A stretch of 64,000 bases of DNA from Paenarthrobacter aurescens (GTDB taxonomy: Bacteria; Actinomycetota; Actinomycetes; Actinomycetales; Micrococcaceae): assembly GCF_041549525.1 (NCBI RefSeq), contig NZ_CP157456.1, forward strand, positions 4,278,001 to 4,342,000, written 5' to 3'. Below the pieces are notes generated by a model. That model had not been told where the DNA came from. It did no database searches and saw only the letters and a list, made by a program, of their open reading frames with translations. The translations under genes were made by a program, and so were the position numbers. Positions 24,172-32,875 of the stretch are shown one piece after another; within the stretch, counting starts at the first letter, position 1; every line of letters starts with the position of its first letter.

Positions 24172-24621
24172 ATGAACATTGAACTCAAGACGGTGCGCAA
24201 GCTCCGCATCCACTGGCCCATTCCCACGGAAACCATGACTCGACTGGCCGCCGGCGACCTCCAGGCGTTGCACTCCGACGCCGGCATCAGCGTCCTGCTG
24301 AATACCCTCCAGGCCACGCCGGAACTGGGCGGTTTCGGCAACTATCACCACGTCTTCGAATCCTCGGCCGGCTACGAAGGGTTCACTGTGGCGGAAGGGG
24401 CCAACCCCACCCTCGGCACTGTGGGCCAGCGGACCATCTCACCCACGTTCGTGTTCACCACCTACTTTGACGACTCCCTGGATCACGGCACCGTCCAACG
24501 CCTTGTTCAACGGATTGTGGACATCCATCCGTGGGAAGTGCCGGTCATTGAAGTTTCAGGACCACTCAGCGTTTCCAGCAGTGCCGTAGCCGCTCACACC
24601 GAATCAAGGATGGCATCATGA
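24172..24621 (+). CDS. Hypothetical protein with a CutA/NIF3-like end, next to a cyclase
   Basis: The protein has 149 residues from ATG 24172, preceded by GGAAGGG. The C-terminal part (TVQRLVQRIVDIHPWEVPVIEV) resembles the HPYE-x-P strand-turn of CutA and NIF3-type domains. The N-terminus (LKTVRKLRIHWPIPTETMTRL) is polar. It overlaps the next gene by ATGA, so it is coupled to the cyclase and may share its substrate or assist metal binding. That is inference; I do not recognise a named family. Confidence 0.65.
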   Translation: MNIELKTVRKLRIHWPIPTETMTRLAAGDLQALHSDAGISVLLNTLQATPELGGFGNYHHVFESSAGYEGFTVAEGANPTLGTVGQRTISPTFVFTTYFDDSLDHGTVQRLVQRIVDIHPWEVPVIEVSGPLSVSSSAVAAHTESRMAS

Positions 24622-25358
24622 GCTCTCCGCTGTGGCCGGACCTGGCGCCACTTCTCCTCAACAGAACATTCACGGACCTGACCCACGCCTTTCATCCAGG
24701 CCAGCCGCACTTTCCCGCCTTTCCCAATGAGACCAGGGAAACTCTCTTCGACCTCGAAAAAGGGGATGGATTTACTGCACACAGGTATTCGATTGTGGGC
24801 CAGTGGGGCACCCACGTGGATCCGCCGTCGCACTTTGTCCGCGGCGGGCGGACCCTTGATCAGCTCCCCGTTGAGGAGATGGTTTTGCCGCTGGTGGTCC
24901 TGGACATCAGCAGCCGGGTCTCTGCCGATCCGGACGCTACACCCCGTCTCAACGACGTCCTCGAGTGGGAATCGCGCAACGGAGAAATCCCGGCGGGTTC
25001 ATTCGTGGCCCTTCGCACCGGGTGGAGCCGCAGGTGGCCGGATTCCGCAGCCATGGCCAACCGCGACGACGCCGGAATAAGCCACACCCCGGGATGGTCC
25101 CGCGAAGTGTTGGAGTACTTGATCGAAAAACGCGAAGTCACTGCCGTTGGGCACGAACAAACGGACACGGACCCAGGCATGGCCACCTCGCGGAACGATT
25201 TCAGCCTGGAAAGCTACGTTCTGGCACAGGACAAATGGCAGATCGAGCTGATGGCCAATCTGGAGCACGTTCCCGAGTCCGGAGCTGCGCTGATGGCAAC
25301 ATGGGCCAAGCCGTTGGAGGGCAGCGGCTTTCCGGCACGGGTCTTCTCCATCCACTAG
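24618..25358 (+). CDS. Cyclase-family metal hydrolase (kynurenine-formamidase/isatin-hydrolase fold)
   Basis: The 246-residue protein has the metal-binding signature GTHVDPPSHFV, the start LTHAFHPGQPHFPAFP, and the late VGHEQTDTDPG. The usual first His of the HxGTHxD motif is replaced (QWGTHVD), as in a subset of cyclases. Members hydrolyse amide or cyclic bonds of aromatic compounds. It lies next to a dioxygenase-like gene and IclR regulators, pointing to aromatic or cyclic-amide breakdown. The substrate is unproven. Confidence 0.85.
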   Translation: MSSPLWPDLAPLLLNRTFTDLTHAFHPGQPHFPAFPNETRETLFDLEKGDGFTAHRYSIVGQWGTHVDPPSHFVRGGRTLDQLPVEEMVLPLVVLDISSRVSADPDATPRLNDVLEWESRNGEIPAGSFVALRTGWSRRWPDSAAMANRDDAGISHTPGWSREVLEYLIEKREVTAVGHEQTDTDPGMATSRNDFSLESYVLAQDKWQIELMANLEHVPESGAALMATWAKPLEGSGFPARVFSIH

Positions 25359-25394
25359 GCCTGCATGGCACCAACGGGTGGCTAGAATCGACCC

Positions 25395-26165
25395 ATGTCA
25401 AAGACCTCCAGCATGGGCCGCGGAATGCTGGCCCTCCTTGCCGTCGGGGAGCGTCACGCAGAAAATTTCGACGGCGGCACGGTGGCGGACATTTCCGCCA
25501 GGCTGGGCAAAGACCGCAGTCAAGTCTCCCGAAGCCTGAAAGGGGCCCAGCAGGAAGGTTTCCTGAGGCGGACCGGGCAGCGTGAGTACAGCCTGGACTG
25601 GTCAATCCTGACGGACGCTCAACTGGTGACTGAGCAGCGGCTGAAGACCGATGGCCTCACTGCTTTGGAGGGTTTGGCCTCCGAAACCAACGAGGCCTGC
25701 TTCCTGGGGGTGCTCAGCGGAAACAGCACCGTGACGATCGGGGAGCAGGTACCCGATAGCGCCAATCTTGTGGGTTCCTGGCTGGGCCGCCCCTACCCCG
25801 CCTACTGCAGCGATGCCGGCCAAGCACTCCTCTGGGATGCTTCGGACGAGGAGATCCGCAAGATCCTGGGTGACGTTGAATTCATCAACCACGGACCCAA
25901 CACCCCGGTTTCAGTGGAAGATTTTCTGGACCGGCTCAACAGGGCGCGGGCGCGCGGATACTCAATAGTGGATGAGGAAGCCGAACCCGGGCTCTACTCC
26001 TTGGCAGCGCCCATCAGGGACTTTAAGGGAGAAGTTGCAGCCGCCCTGCAGATTGTTGGCCCCAAGGCCAGGATTGACCCCCAGCGGGAGGCATTTGCCG
26101 TAGCTCTGGGCTCATGGCGAGAGTGGCTGGAGGCCCAAGTGGGCGGGCGACCCCAGGCGCAGTGA
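25395..26165 (+). CDS. IclR-family transcriptional regulator
   Basis: The 256-residue protein has an N-terminal winged helix (GTVADISARLGKDRSQVSRSL). The C-terminal effector domain follows, with SDAGQALLWDASDEEI and RARGYSIVDEEAEPGLYSLAAPI. TAGAAT at 25383-25388 lies exactly 6 nt before the ATG, indicating a leaderless mRNA. It is 36 bp after the cyclase and probably controls that operon. Its 3' end overlaps the converging IclR gene by 54 bp. Confidence 0.88.
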   Translation: MSKTSSMGRGMLALLAVGERHAENFDGGTVADISARLGKDRSQVSRSLKGAQQEGFLRRTGQREYSLDWSILTDAQLVTEQRLKTDGLTALEGLASETNEACFLGVLSGNSTVTIGEQVPDSANLVGSWLGRPYPAYCSDAGQALLWDASDEEIRKILGDVEFINHGPNTPVSVEDFLDRLNRARARGYSIVDEEAEPGLYSLAAPIRDFKGEVAAALQIVGPKARIDPQREAFAVALGSWREWLEAQVGGRPQAQ

Positions 26166-26897
26166 CGTTGCGTGGAGAACCGCGGCAATCTCCGGGGCAG
26201 ACTCCTCAAGGCTTGACCGGCTTCCCAGGACGCTGAGGGCCGCCACAATCCCGCCGCCAGCCTCGCGCACAGGAACAGCCAACTCCCAAACACCGTGCTC
26301 GAACTCTTCGGCAGCCAACACAAAGCCCTGGCGACGGTCGCGTTCCATGAATTCAGCCACCTCCGCGGCCGAATGCGCGGCAGCCGGACCGCCGACGCCG
26401 ATGAAGTTGACGTCGGCCAGCAGCGACTCAATGTCAGCGGCGGAAGAATCCCACAACAGCGCCCTGCCCGAGCCCGTGCACCACACCGGCGTCACCATGC
26501 CCGGCTTGGCGAATCCGCCCAGCACTGAGTTGTTGGTTGACGAGCGCACCAAGAGAACCCGGACGCCGTCGAGCACTGAAAGCCGGGCCCTCAGCCCGAA
26601 GGCTGACACCAGCTCCTCCAACTCCGCGCGTGACTGACGCACCCATCCCGCGTTGAGTGAGGCAGCCAGAGCGAAAAACCGCGGCCCGGTACGGAAGGGC
26701 CCCCGGTCCACACGCTCGAGCAGGCCCAGATCACACAGTTCCTGAGCCAGGCGGGACACTCGGCTTTGCTCCATGTCCAACTCGGCGGCCAGCTGCGAAA
26801 CTCCCAGAAGTTGACGGCCCTGCTTCTCACGGTCCGTTACCAAGCGAACAAGACGAAGGCCCTGAGATAGGGACGACGCCTCAGGTGACATATCCAC
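26112..26897 (-). CDS. IclR-family transcriptional regulator
   Basis: The protein has 261 residues. The winged-helix part includes LGVSQLAAELDMEQSRVSRL. The effector domain has CTGSGRALLWDSSAADI and RRQGFVLAAEEFEHGVWELAVPV. It resembles the converging neighbour in layout, suggesting an old duplication. GTG 26897 was chosen because GGAG stands 7 nt upstream; ATG 26891 is possible. It lies upstream of a permease on the same strand and may control it. Confidence 0.87.
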   Translation of the reverse strand: MDMSPEASSLSQGLRLVRLVTDREKQGRQLLGVSQLAAELDMEQSRVSRLAQELCDLGLLERVDRGPFRTGPRFFALAASLNAGWVRQSRAELEELVSAFGLRARLSVLDGVRVLLVRSSTNNSVLGGFAKPGMVTPVWCTGSGRALLWDSSAADIESLLADVNFIGVGGPAAAHSAAEVAEFMERDRRQGFVLAAEEFEHGVWELAVPVREAGGGIVAALSVLGSRSSLEESAPEIAAVLHATSLRLGSPAHLGLQPLSP

Positions 26898-26917
26898 GGA
26901 TCCGCTCCTTCCACCAA

Positions 26918-26952
26918 GCGCTCACGCAATTCTCACATGCCGGCGTGAGCGC
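26918..26952. promoter_or_regulatory. 10-bp inverted repeat upstream of the second IclR gene
   Basis: GCGCTCACGC (26918-26927) and GCGTGAGCGC (26943-26952) are perfect arms 15 bp apart, 21-55 nt before the GTG start. It may be an autoregulatory operator or an mRNA hairpin. Confidence 0.45.
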
Positions 26953-26979
26953 AGGTCATCAGGGAGTCCTGACACAGCA

Positions 26980-27016
26980 AGTTCCGCGGCCGGACAGCAA
27001 GCCCGGCCGCGGAACT
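26980..27016 (-). terminator. Terminator downstream of the second permease
   Basis: AGTTCCGCGGCCGG (26980-26993) pairs perfectly with CCGGCCGCGGAACT (27003-27016). It lies 15 nt after the permease stop, on the minus strand. No T tract follows, so release may need Rho or the strong stem alone. Confidence 0.65.
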
Positions 27017-27030
27017 GATGGAAGCCCGGA

Positions 27031-28473
27031 TCAGAGCTGGTTGGCTGCCGCAGACTTCCTGCCATACCGGAAGTGGAAGTACAGGTAACAGGCCGCCACA
27101 AAAGGAACACCGAAGTACAGTGCAGCAATCTGGGATGGGTCCAGGGCTATGCCAACGAGGGAGACCAGACAGAGCACAAAGGCCAGGATAGGCACCAAAG
27201 GATAGAGCGGTGCTTTGTAGGCAAGATCCGCCACCCGCCCGCCATTGCGGACGAATGCCCTGCGATGGAAGAAGTGGGATGCGGTGATGGACATCCACAC
27301 ACCCACCACGGCAAAACCTGCGATCGAAACGAGGGCCAGATACACAATCTCCGGTGCGGCCACACTGCTGACCAACGATGCCAAGCCGCCAACCATGCTC
27401 ACGGAAAGGGCTATCAGGGGTATCCCCCGCCGGGTGAGTCGCCTGAAGGCCTTGGGCGCGTGCCCTTCGTCAGCCAATGAATAGAGCATGCGTGCGCACG
27501 AGAACAAACCGCTGTTTCCGGCGGACAGAAGCGCTGTGATGATGACGAAGTTCATGATGTCAGCTGCGAACGGGATACCTACGGAAGCAAAGACCGTGAC
27601 GAAAGGGCTCTCGTCCAAACCCACCTGATCAAACGGTACGGTTGCGGCGATCACGGCGATGGCACCCACAAAGAAGATCAGGAGCCGGATCACCGTGCTG
27701 CGCATGGCCTTGGGGATGCTCCGGGCGGGATCCTTGGTTTCTCCGGCTGCCACACCAATAAGTTCCGAGCCGGAGAAGGCATAGAACACTGCCAGCGCCG
27801 TCACCAGGACGCCGGAGAATCCATGAGGGAACAGCCCGTCCGGAGTATTGAAGTTCTCAAAGAGGAACGGGTGGCTGGTGGATTCGGACATGGGGTGGAA
27901 GCCAAAGAGGGCGGCCCCGCCAAAGATGATCAGGGCGATGATGGCCCCCACCTTGACTATGGAGAACCAGAACTCGGATTCTCCGAAGAACTTGGAGGAA
28001 AAGGCGTTGAAGGCGAACAACATGGCAGCGAAGACGAGGCACCACACCCACACTTCAACATCCGGAAACCACCGCTGCATGAGCAATCCGGAGGCTGTGA
28101 ACTCAGATCCGATTGCTACAGCCCAACAGAGCCAATAAAGCCAGGCCGTGGTAAAGCCGGTTGCCGGACCGATGGAGCGGGAAGCGTAGATGTGAAAAGC
28201 GCCGGACACAGGGTAGGCAATGGCCAGTTCACCGAGGCAGGCCATCACCAGGTAGACCACAAAGGCGCCCACCAGATAGGCAAGGACTGCTCCGAGCGGG
28301 CCTGCTTGGGAGATGGTGTAGCCGGAGCTGAGGAAGAGCCCTGAACCGATCACCCCGCCCATCGCGATCATGATCAGGTGCCGAGGGCCCATTGACCGGC
28401 GCAGCCCGGATTCTGCGGCGATGGGTAGGGCGTCCGAGGGGTGGTCCAGTTTGAGCGGTGCGGAAGATTCCAT
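27031..28473 (-). CDS. Amino-acid permease (AAT family)
   Basis: The protein has 480 residues and twelve helices. Conserved text includes HLIMIAMGGVIGSGLFLSSG, GELAIAYPVSGAFHIYASR, AFSGSELIGVAAGETKDP and GNSGLFSCARMLYSLADEG. This is closer to lysine/aromatic/GABA permeases of the AAT group than to the permease at 20149. It sits behind an inverted repeat and next to an IclR regulator. GGAG stands before the ATG. The substrate cannot be read from sequence. Confidence 0.9.
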   Translation of the reverse strand: MESSAPLKLDHPSDALPIAAESGLRRSMGPRHLIMIAMGGVIGSGLFLSSGYTISQAGPLGAVLAYLVGAFVVYLVMACLGELAIAYPVSGAFHIYASRSIGPATGFTTAWLYWLCWAVAIGSEFTASGLLMQRWFPDVEVWVWCLVFAAMLFAFNAFSSKFFGESEFWFSIVKVGAIIALIIFGGAALFGFHPMSESTSHPFLFENFNTPDGLFPHGFSGVLVTALAVFYAFSGSELIGVAAGETKDPARSIPKAMRSTVIRLLIFFVGAIAVIAATVPFDQVGLDESPFVTVFASVGIPFAADIMNFVIITALLSAGNSGLFSCARMLYSLADEGHAPKAFRRLTRRGIPLIALSVSMVGGLASLVSSVAAPEIVYLALVSIAGFAVVGVWMSITASHFFHRRAFVRNGGRVADLAYKAPLYPLVPILAFVLCLVSLVGIALDPSQIAALYFGVPFVAACYLYFHFRYGRKSAAANQL

Positions 28474-28585
28474 GTCTTGTCTCCGTTACGTGACAAATGC
28501 GAACGGTACGCCGCGGCTGCTGGAGGGAACCACGGCGCTTGTAGTGACGAAGGTAACACAGGATTCGCACTTTGTGAGCGTTAAA

Positions 28586-28601
28586 TGCATTTATGAATGC
28601 A
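28586..28601. promoter_or_regulatory. Candidate operator between the permease and sigma-factor genes
   Basis: TGCATT-TATG-AATGCA, with the self-complementary ATGCAT inside each arm, lies 113-128 nt upstream of the permease start and close to the sigma gene stop. The patch is AT-rich against its surroundings. Confidence 0.45.
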
Positions 28602-28629
28602 TATAACGCACACCTCGCTGAAGCCGGTT

Positions 28630-29163
28630 TCAGTCCCTCCCATCCTGCGCGAGAACCCGCTTGAGTTCTTTCCGGGCCCTGGAATAGCGGGTCCGGGACG
28701 CTGTAGGCGAGAGTCCAAGGATCTTCCCAGCCTCGGCCACCCCGAACCCGTCCCAGATGATCAACATGACGAGTTCCCTGTCCATAGGACGAAGCCGGGA
28801 AAGCGCTCCGGAGATTGCGTCATCCTGATGATCGGGCGCCTGCGGCTCATGAACCAGCCCCTGACGCAGCTTCTCGGACAATGCTCCCCGGCGGATTTTT
28901 CCCCGCCGGTAATTGGCCAGCACGCCTTTGGCCACACCAAAGCTCCAGGCCCGGATTTCTGCAGGCTCCGCGGGCAAGCGGTCACGTTGCCGCCACAGGA
29001 CCATGAGTAACTCAGAAACACAATCGGCTGCATCCTCCGCAGGGTCAACCCGGCGCACGAAGTAGGCCATGAGCGCCGGAGTCAGGGTGCGGACACAGTC
29101 CTCGAATCGGTCTTCCACGGCCACCGGCATTGCAATGTCCTCGCGGGCAGGGAACGGAGTCAC
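28630..29163 (-). CDS. ECF-type RNA polymerase sigma factor
   Basis: The 177-residue protein has sigma region 2 (VRTLTPALMAYFVRRVDPAEDAADCV, and RAWSFGVAKGVLANYRRG) and region 4 (LRPMDRELVMLIIWDGFGVAEAGKILG). A recognition helix follows, ending TASRTRYSRARKEL. The GTG start at 29163 overlaps the upstream membrane-protein stop (GTGA), so the two are made together. ATG eleven codons later is an alternative. The target promoters are unknown. Confidence 0.88.
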   Translation of the reverse strand: MTPFPAREDIAMPVAVEDRFEDCVRTLTPALMAYFVRRVDPAEDAADCVSELLMVLWRQRDRLPAEPAEIRAWSFGVAKGVLANYRRGKIRRGALSEKLRQGLVHEPQAPDHQDDAISGALSRLRPMDRELVMLIIWDGFGVAEAGKILGLSPTASRTRYSRARKELKRVLAQDGRD

Positions 29164-29924
29164 TGCTTCAGACCTTTGATCAAGTCCAGGCAGCCCAAAG
29201 TCCGGTGGTACTCCTCAACGGTTTCAGCATCACCTGATTCGGCAGCCGCAACGGAGACTTTCATTCGTACCACCACGCCACCTCCGTCAGTGGCTACCGT
29301 GGCAGGCCAACTGAGTGACTTCTGGAGAACGGAAACCGCGGCGACTTGTCCTGGCTGATCGCCTTCGGAGTGCCGGTCCAGCCATTCCTCTTCCCAAAGG
29401 CACCGGACCACCCACTCATACCGGACAGTTGGCGCTATGTCCTGGGTGATAGTGCCGCTGCCCTGATTATTCTCCTGATACATCTCTGCTTCCTTCAGGG
29501 CAGAAGCATCCTTGAGCCGCTCTTCGTCATAGCCCGGAGGCAACGGCAGCGAACCGTACTTGGTTTTGGCGAAGCGCGCGTAGTCAGAAGCAAGCGGGTT
29601 GATCCATCGTGAATCCGGGATGTCCAGGTTCCCGGTGGTGCCATCCCCGCTTGATGAAGGAACGGGTGGCGCGTTCTCCACTTCTTCGGTTACGAACCCC
29701 ATGAACTGCGCTACGGCCGGGGAAGCCACTCCCGCGCCGGCCACAGCTACGGCCCCGGCCACCAGCAGCGAAATCCACCTCCGCCGCCCCTTGTTCATCG
29801 ACTGACCCTCATCTGCGGCCCGTAAATGCCTTAGGACGTTGTGGGCTGTCTCGGGCTCAAAAGCCCACTTGTTTGCTGGATCTGCCCGGCGCAGCTGCGC
29901 ATCCAGTTGCTCATCGTCCATCAT
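29160..29924 (-). CDS. Membrane protein paired with the ECF sigma factor, possible anti-sigma
   Basis: The protein has 254 residues. The cytoplasmic N-terminus (about 1-46) ends in KGRRRW. One membrane helix follows (about 50-71, ISLLVAGAVAVAGAGV), then an outer domain of about 180 residues. This is anti-sigma topology, but I cannot see a zinc-binding HxxxCxxC. The gene precedes the sigma gene, the reverse of the common order, and overlaps it by 4 bp. An anti-sigma or a sensor are both plausible. Confidence 0.65.
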   Translation of the reverse strand: MMDDEQLDAQLRRADPANKWAFEPETAHNVLRHLRAADEGQSMNKGRRRWISLLVAGAVAVAGAGVASPAVAQFMGFVTEEVENAPPVPSSSGDGTTGNLDIPDSRWINPLASDYARFAKTKYGSLPLPPGYDEERLKDASALKEAEMYQENNQGSGTITQDIAPTVRYEWVVRCLWEEEWLDRHSEGDQPGQVAAVSVLQKSLSWPATVATDGGGVVVRMKVSVAAAESGDAETVEEYHRTLGCLDLIKGLKQ

Positions 29925-30016
29925 TCGCCCAACAGTGCGTTCCCGTCCCTAACACCCAATACATGTCCGGACAGGCAGCAAACGTGGCAAGGAAATAAGG
30001 ACGGGTTGGTTCAGCG

Positions 30017-30709
30017 TCAGTAATCCGGGTTGCTGGGCACCACGAGCCCGGTTTCGTAGGCGTAAACCACTACCTGCACCCTGTCCCTCAGTTGGAGCTT
30101 GCTCAGGATCCGCCGCACGTGCGTCTTCACCGTAGCCTCCGAAAGGAAGAACTTATGCGCTATCTCAGCGTTGGAAAGACCCTCGGCAATGGTGGTGAGG
30201 ATTTCCGTTTCACGCGGTGTGAGTTCATCCAGAAGCGGGTCGCGGTGCGGAGCAGGCGAATTCCCCGGGACCACGCCGCCGCGAACATACGTTTCCAGCA
30301 GACGTTGAGTGACACGCGGTGCCACCACCGCGTCTCCGCTGGCTACAAGGCGCACAGCATGCACCAGTTCGGAAGGGGCAACGTCCTTCAGGAGGAACGC
30401 CGATGCCCCGGCCTGCAAGCCGCTGAAGGCGTACTCATCCAAGTCAAAGGTGGTCAGGATGATGACCCTGGCATCGGAGCCTGAATCCGAAATTCGCCGC
30501 GTAGCCTCAATGCCGTCCATGCCCGGCATGCGGACGTCCATCAAAACAACGTCCGGTTGCAAGGCCTCCGTTTGGCGAACGGCCTCTATGCCGTCCGAAG
30601 CCTCTCCCACAACGTGGAAGTCGTCTTCGCCTTCAAGAATGAGCCGGAAGCCCATCCGCAAGAGCGGCTGATCGTCTACGAGCAGCACTTTGATGGTCTC
30701 TTCGGTCAT
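30017..30709 (-). CDS. NarL/LuxR-type response regulator
   Basis: The 230-residue protein has a receiver domain: VLLVDDQPLLRMGF, phospho-acceptor Asp in DVVLMDVRMPGMDGIEATR, and Lys in LLKDVAP. The LuxR helix-turn-helix is LTPRETEILTTIAEGLSNAEI, then SEATVKTHVRRIL. Its ATG overlaps the sensor kinase stop. With the upstream ABC genes it forms a DesKR/BceRS-like arrangement in which the pair probably controls the exporter. Confidence 0.93.
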   Translation of the reverse strand: MTEETIKVLLVDDQPLLRMGFRLILEGEDDFHVVGEASDGIEAVRQTEALQPDVVLMDVRMPGMDGIEATRRISDSGSDARVIILTTFDLDEYAFSGLQAGASAFLLKDVAPSELVHAVRLVASGDAVVAPRVTQRLLETYVRGGVVPGNSPAPHRDPLLDELTPRETEILTTIAEGLSNAEIAHKFFLSEATVKTHVRRILSKLQLRDRVQVVVYAYETGLVVPSNPDY

Positions 30710-31995
30710 GATTCCCCCTTTTCGCCGTTCCAGCGGAGCTCAGCGTGGACCGCCCAGCCTCCCCTTTTTGCCGGACCGGCAGTAACGATTCCAGCATAAA
30801 TTCCAGCACGTTCATTCATTCCGGCAATGCCCTGCCCGGTCCCCAGGCTGCCCACGGGTTCACTGCCGCCCTCACGGGTTCCCCGGCCGTCGTCGTAAAC
30901 GTCAATGGTGACCAAATCGCCGTCGCGAGCCACTTGAACGTCAACGCGGCTGAGCGAGCGCCCGTACCGCAGGACGTTTGTCAGCGACTCCTGGACAATC
31001 CGGTAAACGGTCAGTTCAAAGGCCGGATCAGCCGGGAGACCCGGCCCCGTGTGCGCGTAGTGCAGGGGCAGGCCGGCGGTTCGGAAACCGTCCAGAAGTT
31101 TGGCCAGGTTTTGCCCGGATTCGAGCGGCGTCAGGGGAGCCGGCCTGCCTGAATCGTCCCGCAGAACGCCGAGTACCCTGCGCATGTCTGCCAAGGCGGC
31201 CCTGCCAGTTCTGGACAATTCGCCCAGAACGTCCCCGGCCCGCTGCGGATCCTTCCTCACCACCACTGCGGCACCGTCCGAGAGGCTGATCATCACCGTT
31301 AGCGAGTGAGCAACGACGTCGTGCATCTCGCGGGCTATCCTGTTGCGTTCGGTGACCTTGCCCAGCTGCGTTGTCCGCGCCGCCCACGCCGCGATCTCCG
31401 CTTCATGCTCCCTGCGTTGGCGCACGGAGATGCCGATGCCCGTTGCAAGGAGATTGGAAAGCATGATGGTCACCGAAGTGGCGATGTTGTTGATGAGGTG
31501 GAAGTTCTCCGGAACGTCCTGAAGGGTGTCCATCTGGCTGGGACTCGTCCACATGAACAAGTACAAGAGGCTCAGCGGCAGGCTGGCTGCGGCAAAGACC
31601 ATCAGTGTCAGAGCGCGCTTCCTGAGCGATGCCACTGCGTAGAGCGCGAACCAAAGACCTGCGGAAACGTTCGAACCCCAGGGGTTGAGGATGGTGGCCG
31701 AAATTTCCAGAAGTGCCACCGCAAGAACTACCTGAAGCGGGAATTGCCGCCTGAAGAACAAAGCGGCGGCAATCATCAGGAGTATGGCCACCACAAACCA
31801 TTTGCCATCAATGGCCGAAGTGATGATGGTGGGCAGCGCCAACAGAACGTAGCAAAGGATCACCACCGCATCCATTGCGCGGGGTCGCTTGTAGAAGTAG
31901 CGCCGGATCCGGCCTCTGCGACGCTGGGCGATTTCAGCAAAGGACGCATCGGCCGTGGTGGCCGATGCGTCCCTCATCTGTGGAGCTTCAGTCAT
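30706..31995 (-). CDS. DesK-like sensor histidine kinase
   Basis: The protein has 429 residues. About six membrane helices occupy residues 38-180, with no large outer domain, so it senses within or at the membrane. The HisKA_3 phospho-acceptor His is in RIAREMHDVVAHSLTVM. A divergent ATPase domain with DVYDDGRGTREGG follows. TAGGCT at 32002-32007 lies 6 nt before the ATG, so the kinase-regulator pair has its own leaderless promoter within the operon. Confidence 0.92.
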   Translation of the reverse strand: MTEAPQMRDASATTADASFAEIAQRRRGRIRRYFYKRPRAMDAVVILCYVLLALPTIITSAIDGKWFVVAILLMIAAALFFRRQFPLQVVLAVALLEISATILNPWGSNVSAGLWFALYAVASLRKRALTLMVFAAASLPLSLLYLFMWTSPSQMDTLQDVPENFHLINNIATSVTIMLSNLLATGIGISVRQRREHEAEIAAWAARTTQLGKVTERNRIAREMHDVVAHSLTVMISLSDGAAVVVRKDPQRAGDVLGELSRTGRAALADMRRVLGVLRDDSGRPAPLTPLESGQNLAKLLDGFRTAGLPLHYAHTGPGLPADPAFELTVYRIVQESLTNVLRYGRSLSRVDVQVARDGDLVTIDVYDDGRGTREGGSEPVGSLGTGQGIAGMNERAGIYAGIVTAGPAKRGGWAVHAELRWNGEKGES

Positions 31996-32021
31996 GAATT
32001 GAGCCTAGACGGCACCCCGTC

Positions 32022-32873
32022 CTAGACGTCCCGCTTCTGGAGCAAAATCATGGCCAGTGCAACCGGGACAACTACCCAGGCTCCCAGGACCAAGCCTGCC
32101 TGCCACGCTTCCAGCGTTTCCGGGACATGCTCGACGGCGGTCAGCGGGCTGATGGTGTTACCGGGAAGGTACTTGCTGGCTTCCTTGAAGAAGTCGCCCG
32201 GAATGAGCTGGAAAGCAATCGGTGCCACGAAGAACAGCCCAACGAGGCTCATGATTCCGCCCGCTGAATTGCGAACGATGGTTCCCAGGGCCATACCAAT
32301 GGCGGCCACGGCTGCTACATAGATGCTGTTGACCAGGAGAAGCTTGACTGATTGGGAGCTGCCCAGATCCAGTTTGAGGTCATAGTTGTCAAGGATGGGC
32401 AATGCAACCAAACCTGCGATGTAAGTAGACAAAGCAGTGAGGATGAATGCGCTGACCATGACCACAATGAGCTTGGCCAGGAACGGGATCACTCGCTTGG
32501 GAACGGCAGCAAAAGTGGAACGTGCCATGCCCGTAGTGAACTCGGAGCTCATCAGGAGGACGCCCAAGGAGCCGAGGATGAGCTGGGCAAAGACGATGCC
32601 TGAGGTTGGAATGGAGACCGCGAGGTCACCACCCTGGGCTGCCACGGCGGCCGCGGCTTCAGGATCGGAGGCCACCTGCTCAGCGAATGACCCTGTGCCC
32701 CACGCCCCGAGGGCCGCAAAGCCCACCATCACAAGAGCGGTGCAGGCCAGGAGGATCACGGTGGACATCAGCGTGCGGAACTTGATGAATTCGGAGTTGA
32801 GTACGCGGTGGAATGCCGGTCCGGGACCGACGGAGTTACGGATGGACTTGCGGTCCAAAGTGGTGGTGCTCAT
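32022..32873 (-). CDS. ABC-2 type transporter permease
   Basis: The 283-residue protein starts with a cytoplasmic tail and HRVLNSEFIKFRTLMSTVILLAC, then has about six helices. MSSEFTTGMARSTFAAVPKR is typical of ABC-2 permeases beside bacitracin- or lantibiotic-immunity-like ATPases. The ATPase stop lies 2 bp before its ATG. It probably exports or removes an envelope-active compound, or lipids. Confidence 0.87.
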   Translation of the reverse strand: MSTTTLDRKSIRNSVGPGPAFHRVLNSEFIKFRTLMSTVILLACTALVMVGFAALGAWGTGSFAEQVASDPEAAAAVAAQGGDLAVSIPTSGIVFAQLILGSLGVLLMSSEFTTGMARSTFAAVPKRVIPFLAKLIVVMVSAFILTALSTYIAGLVALPILDNYDLKLDLGSSQSVKLLLVNSIYVAAVAAIGMALGTIVRNSAGGIMSLVGLFFVAPIAFQLIPGDFFKEASKYLPGNTISPLTAVEHVPETLEAWQAGLVLGAWVVVPVALAMILLQKRDV

Positions 32874-32875
32874 GT

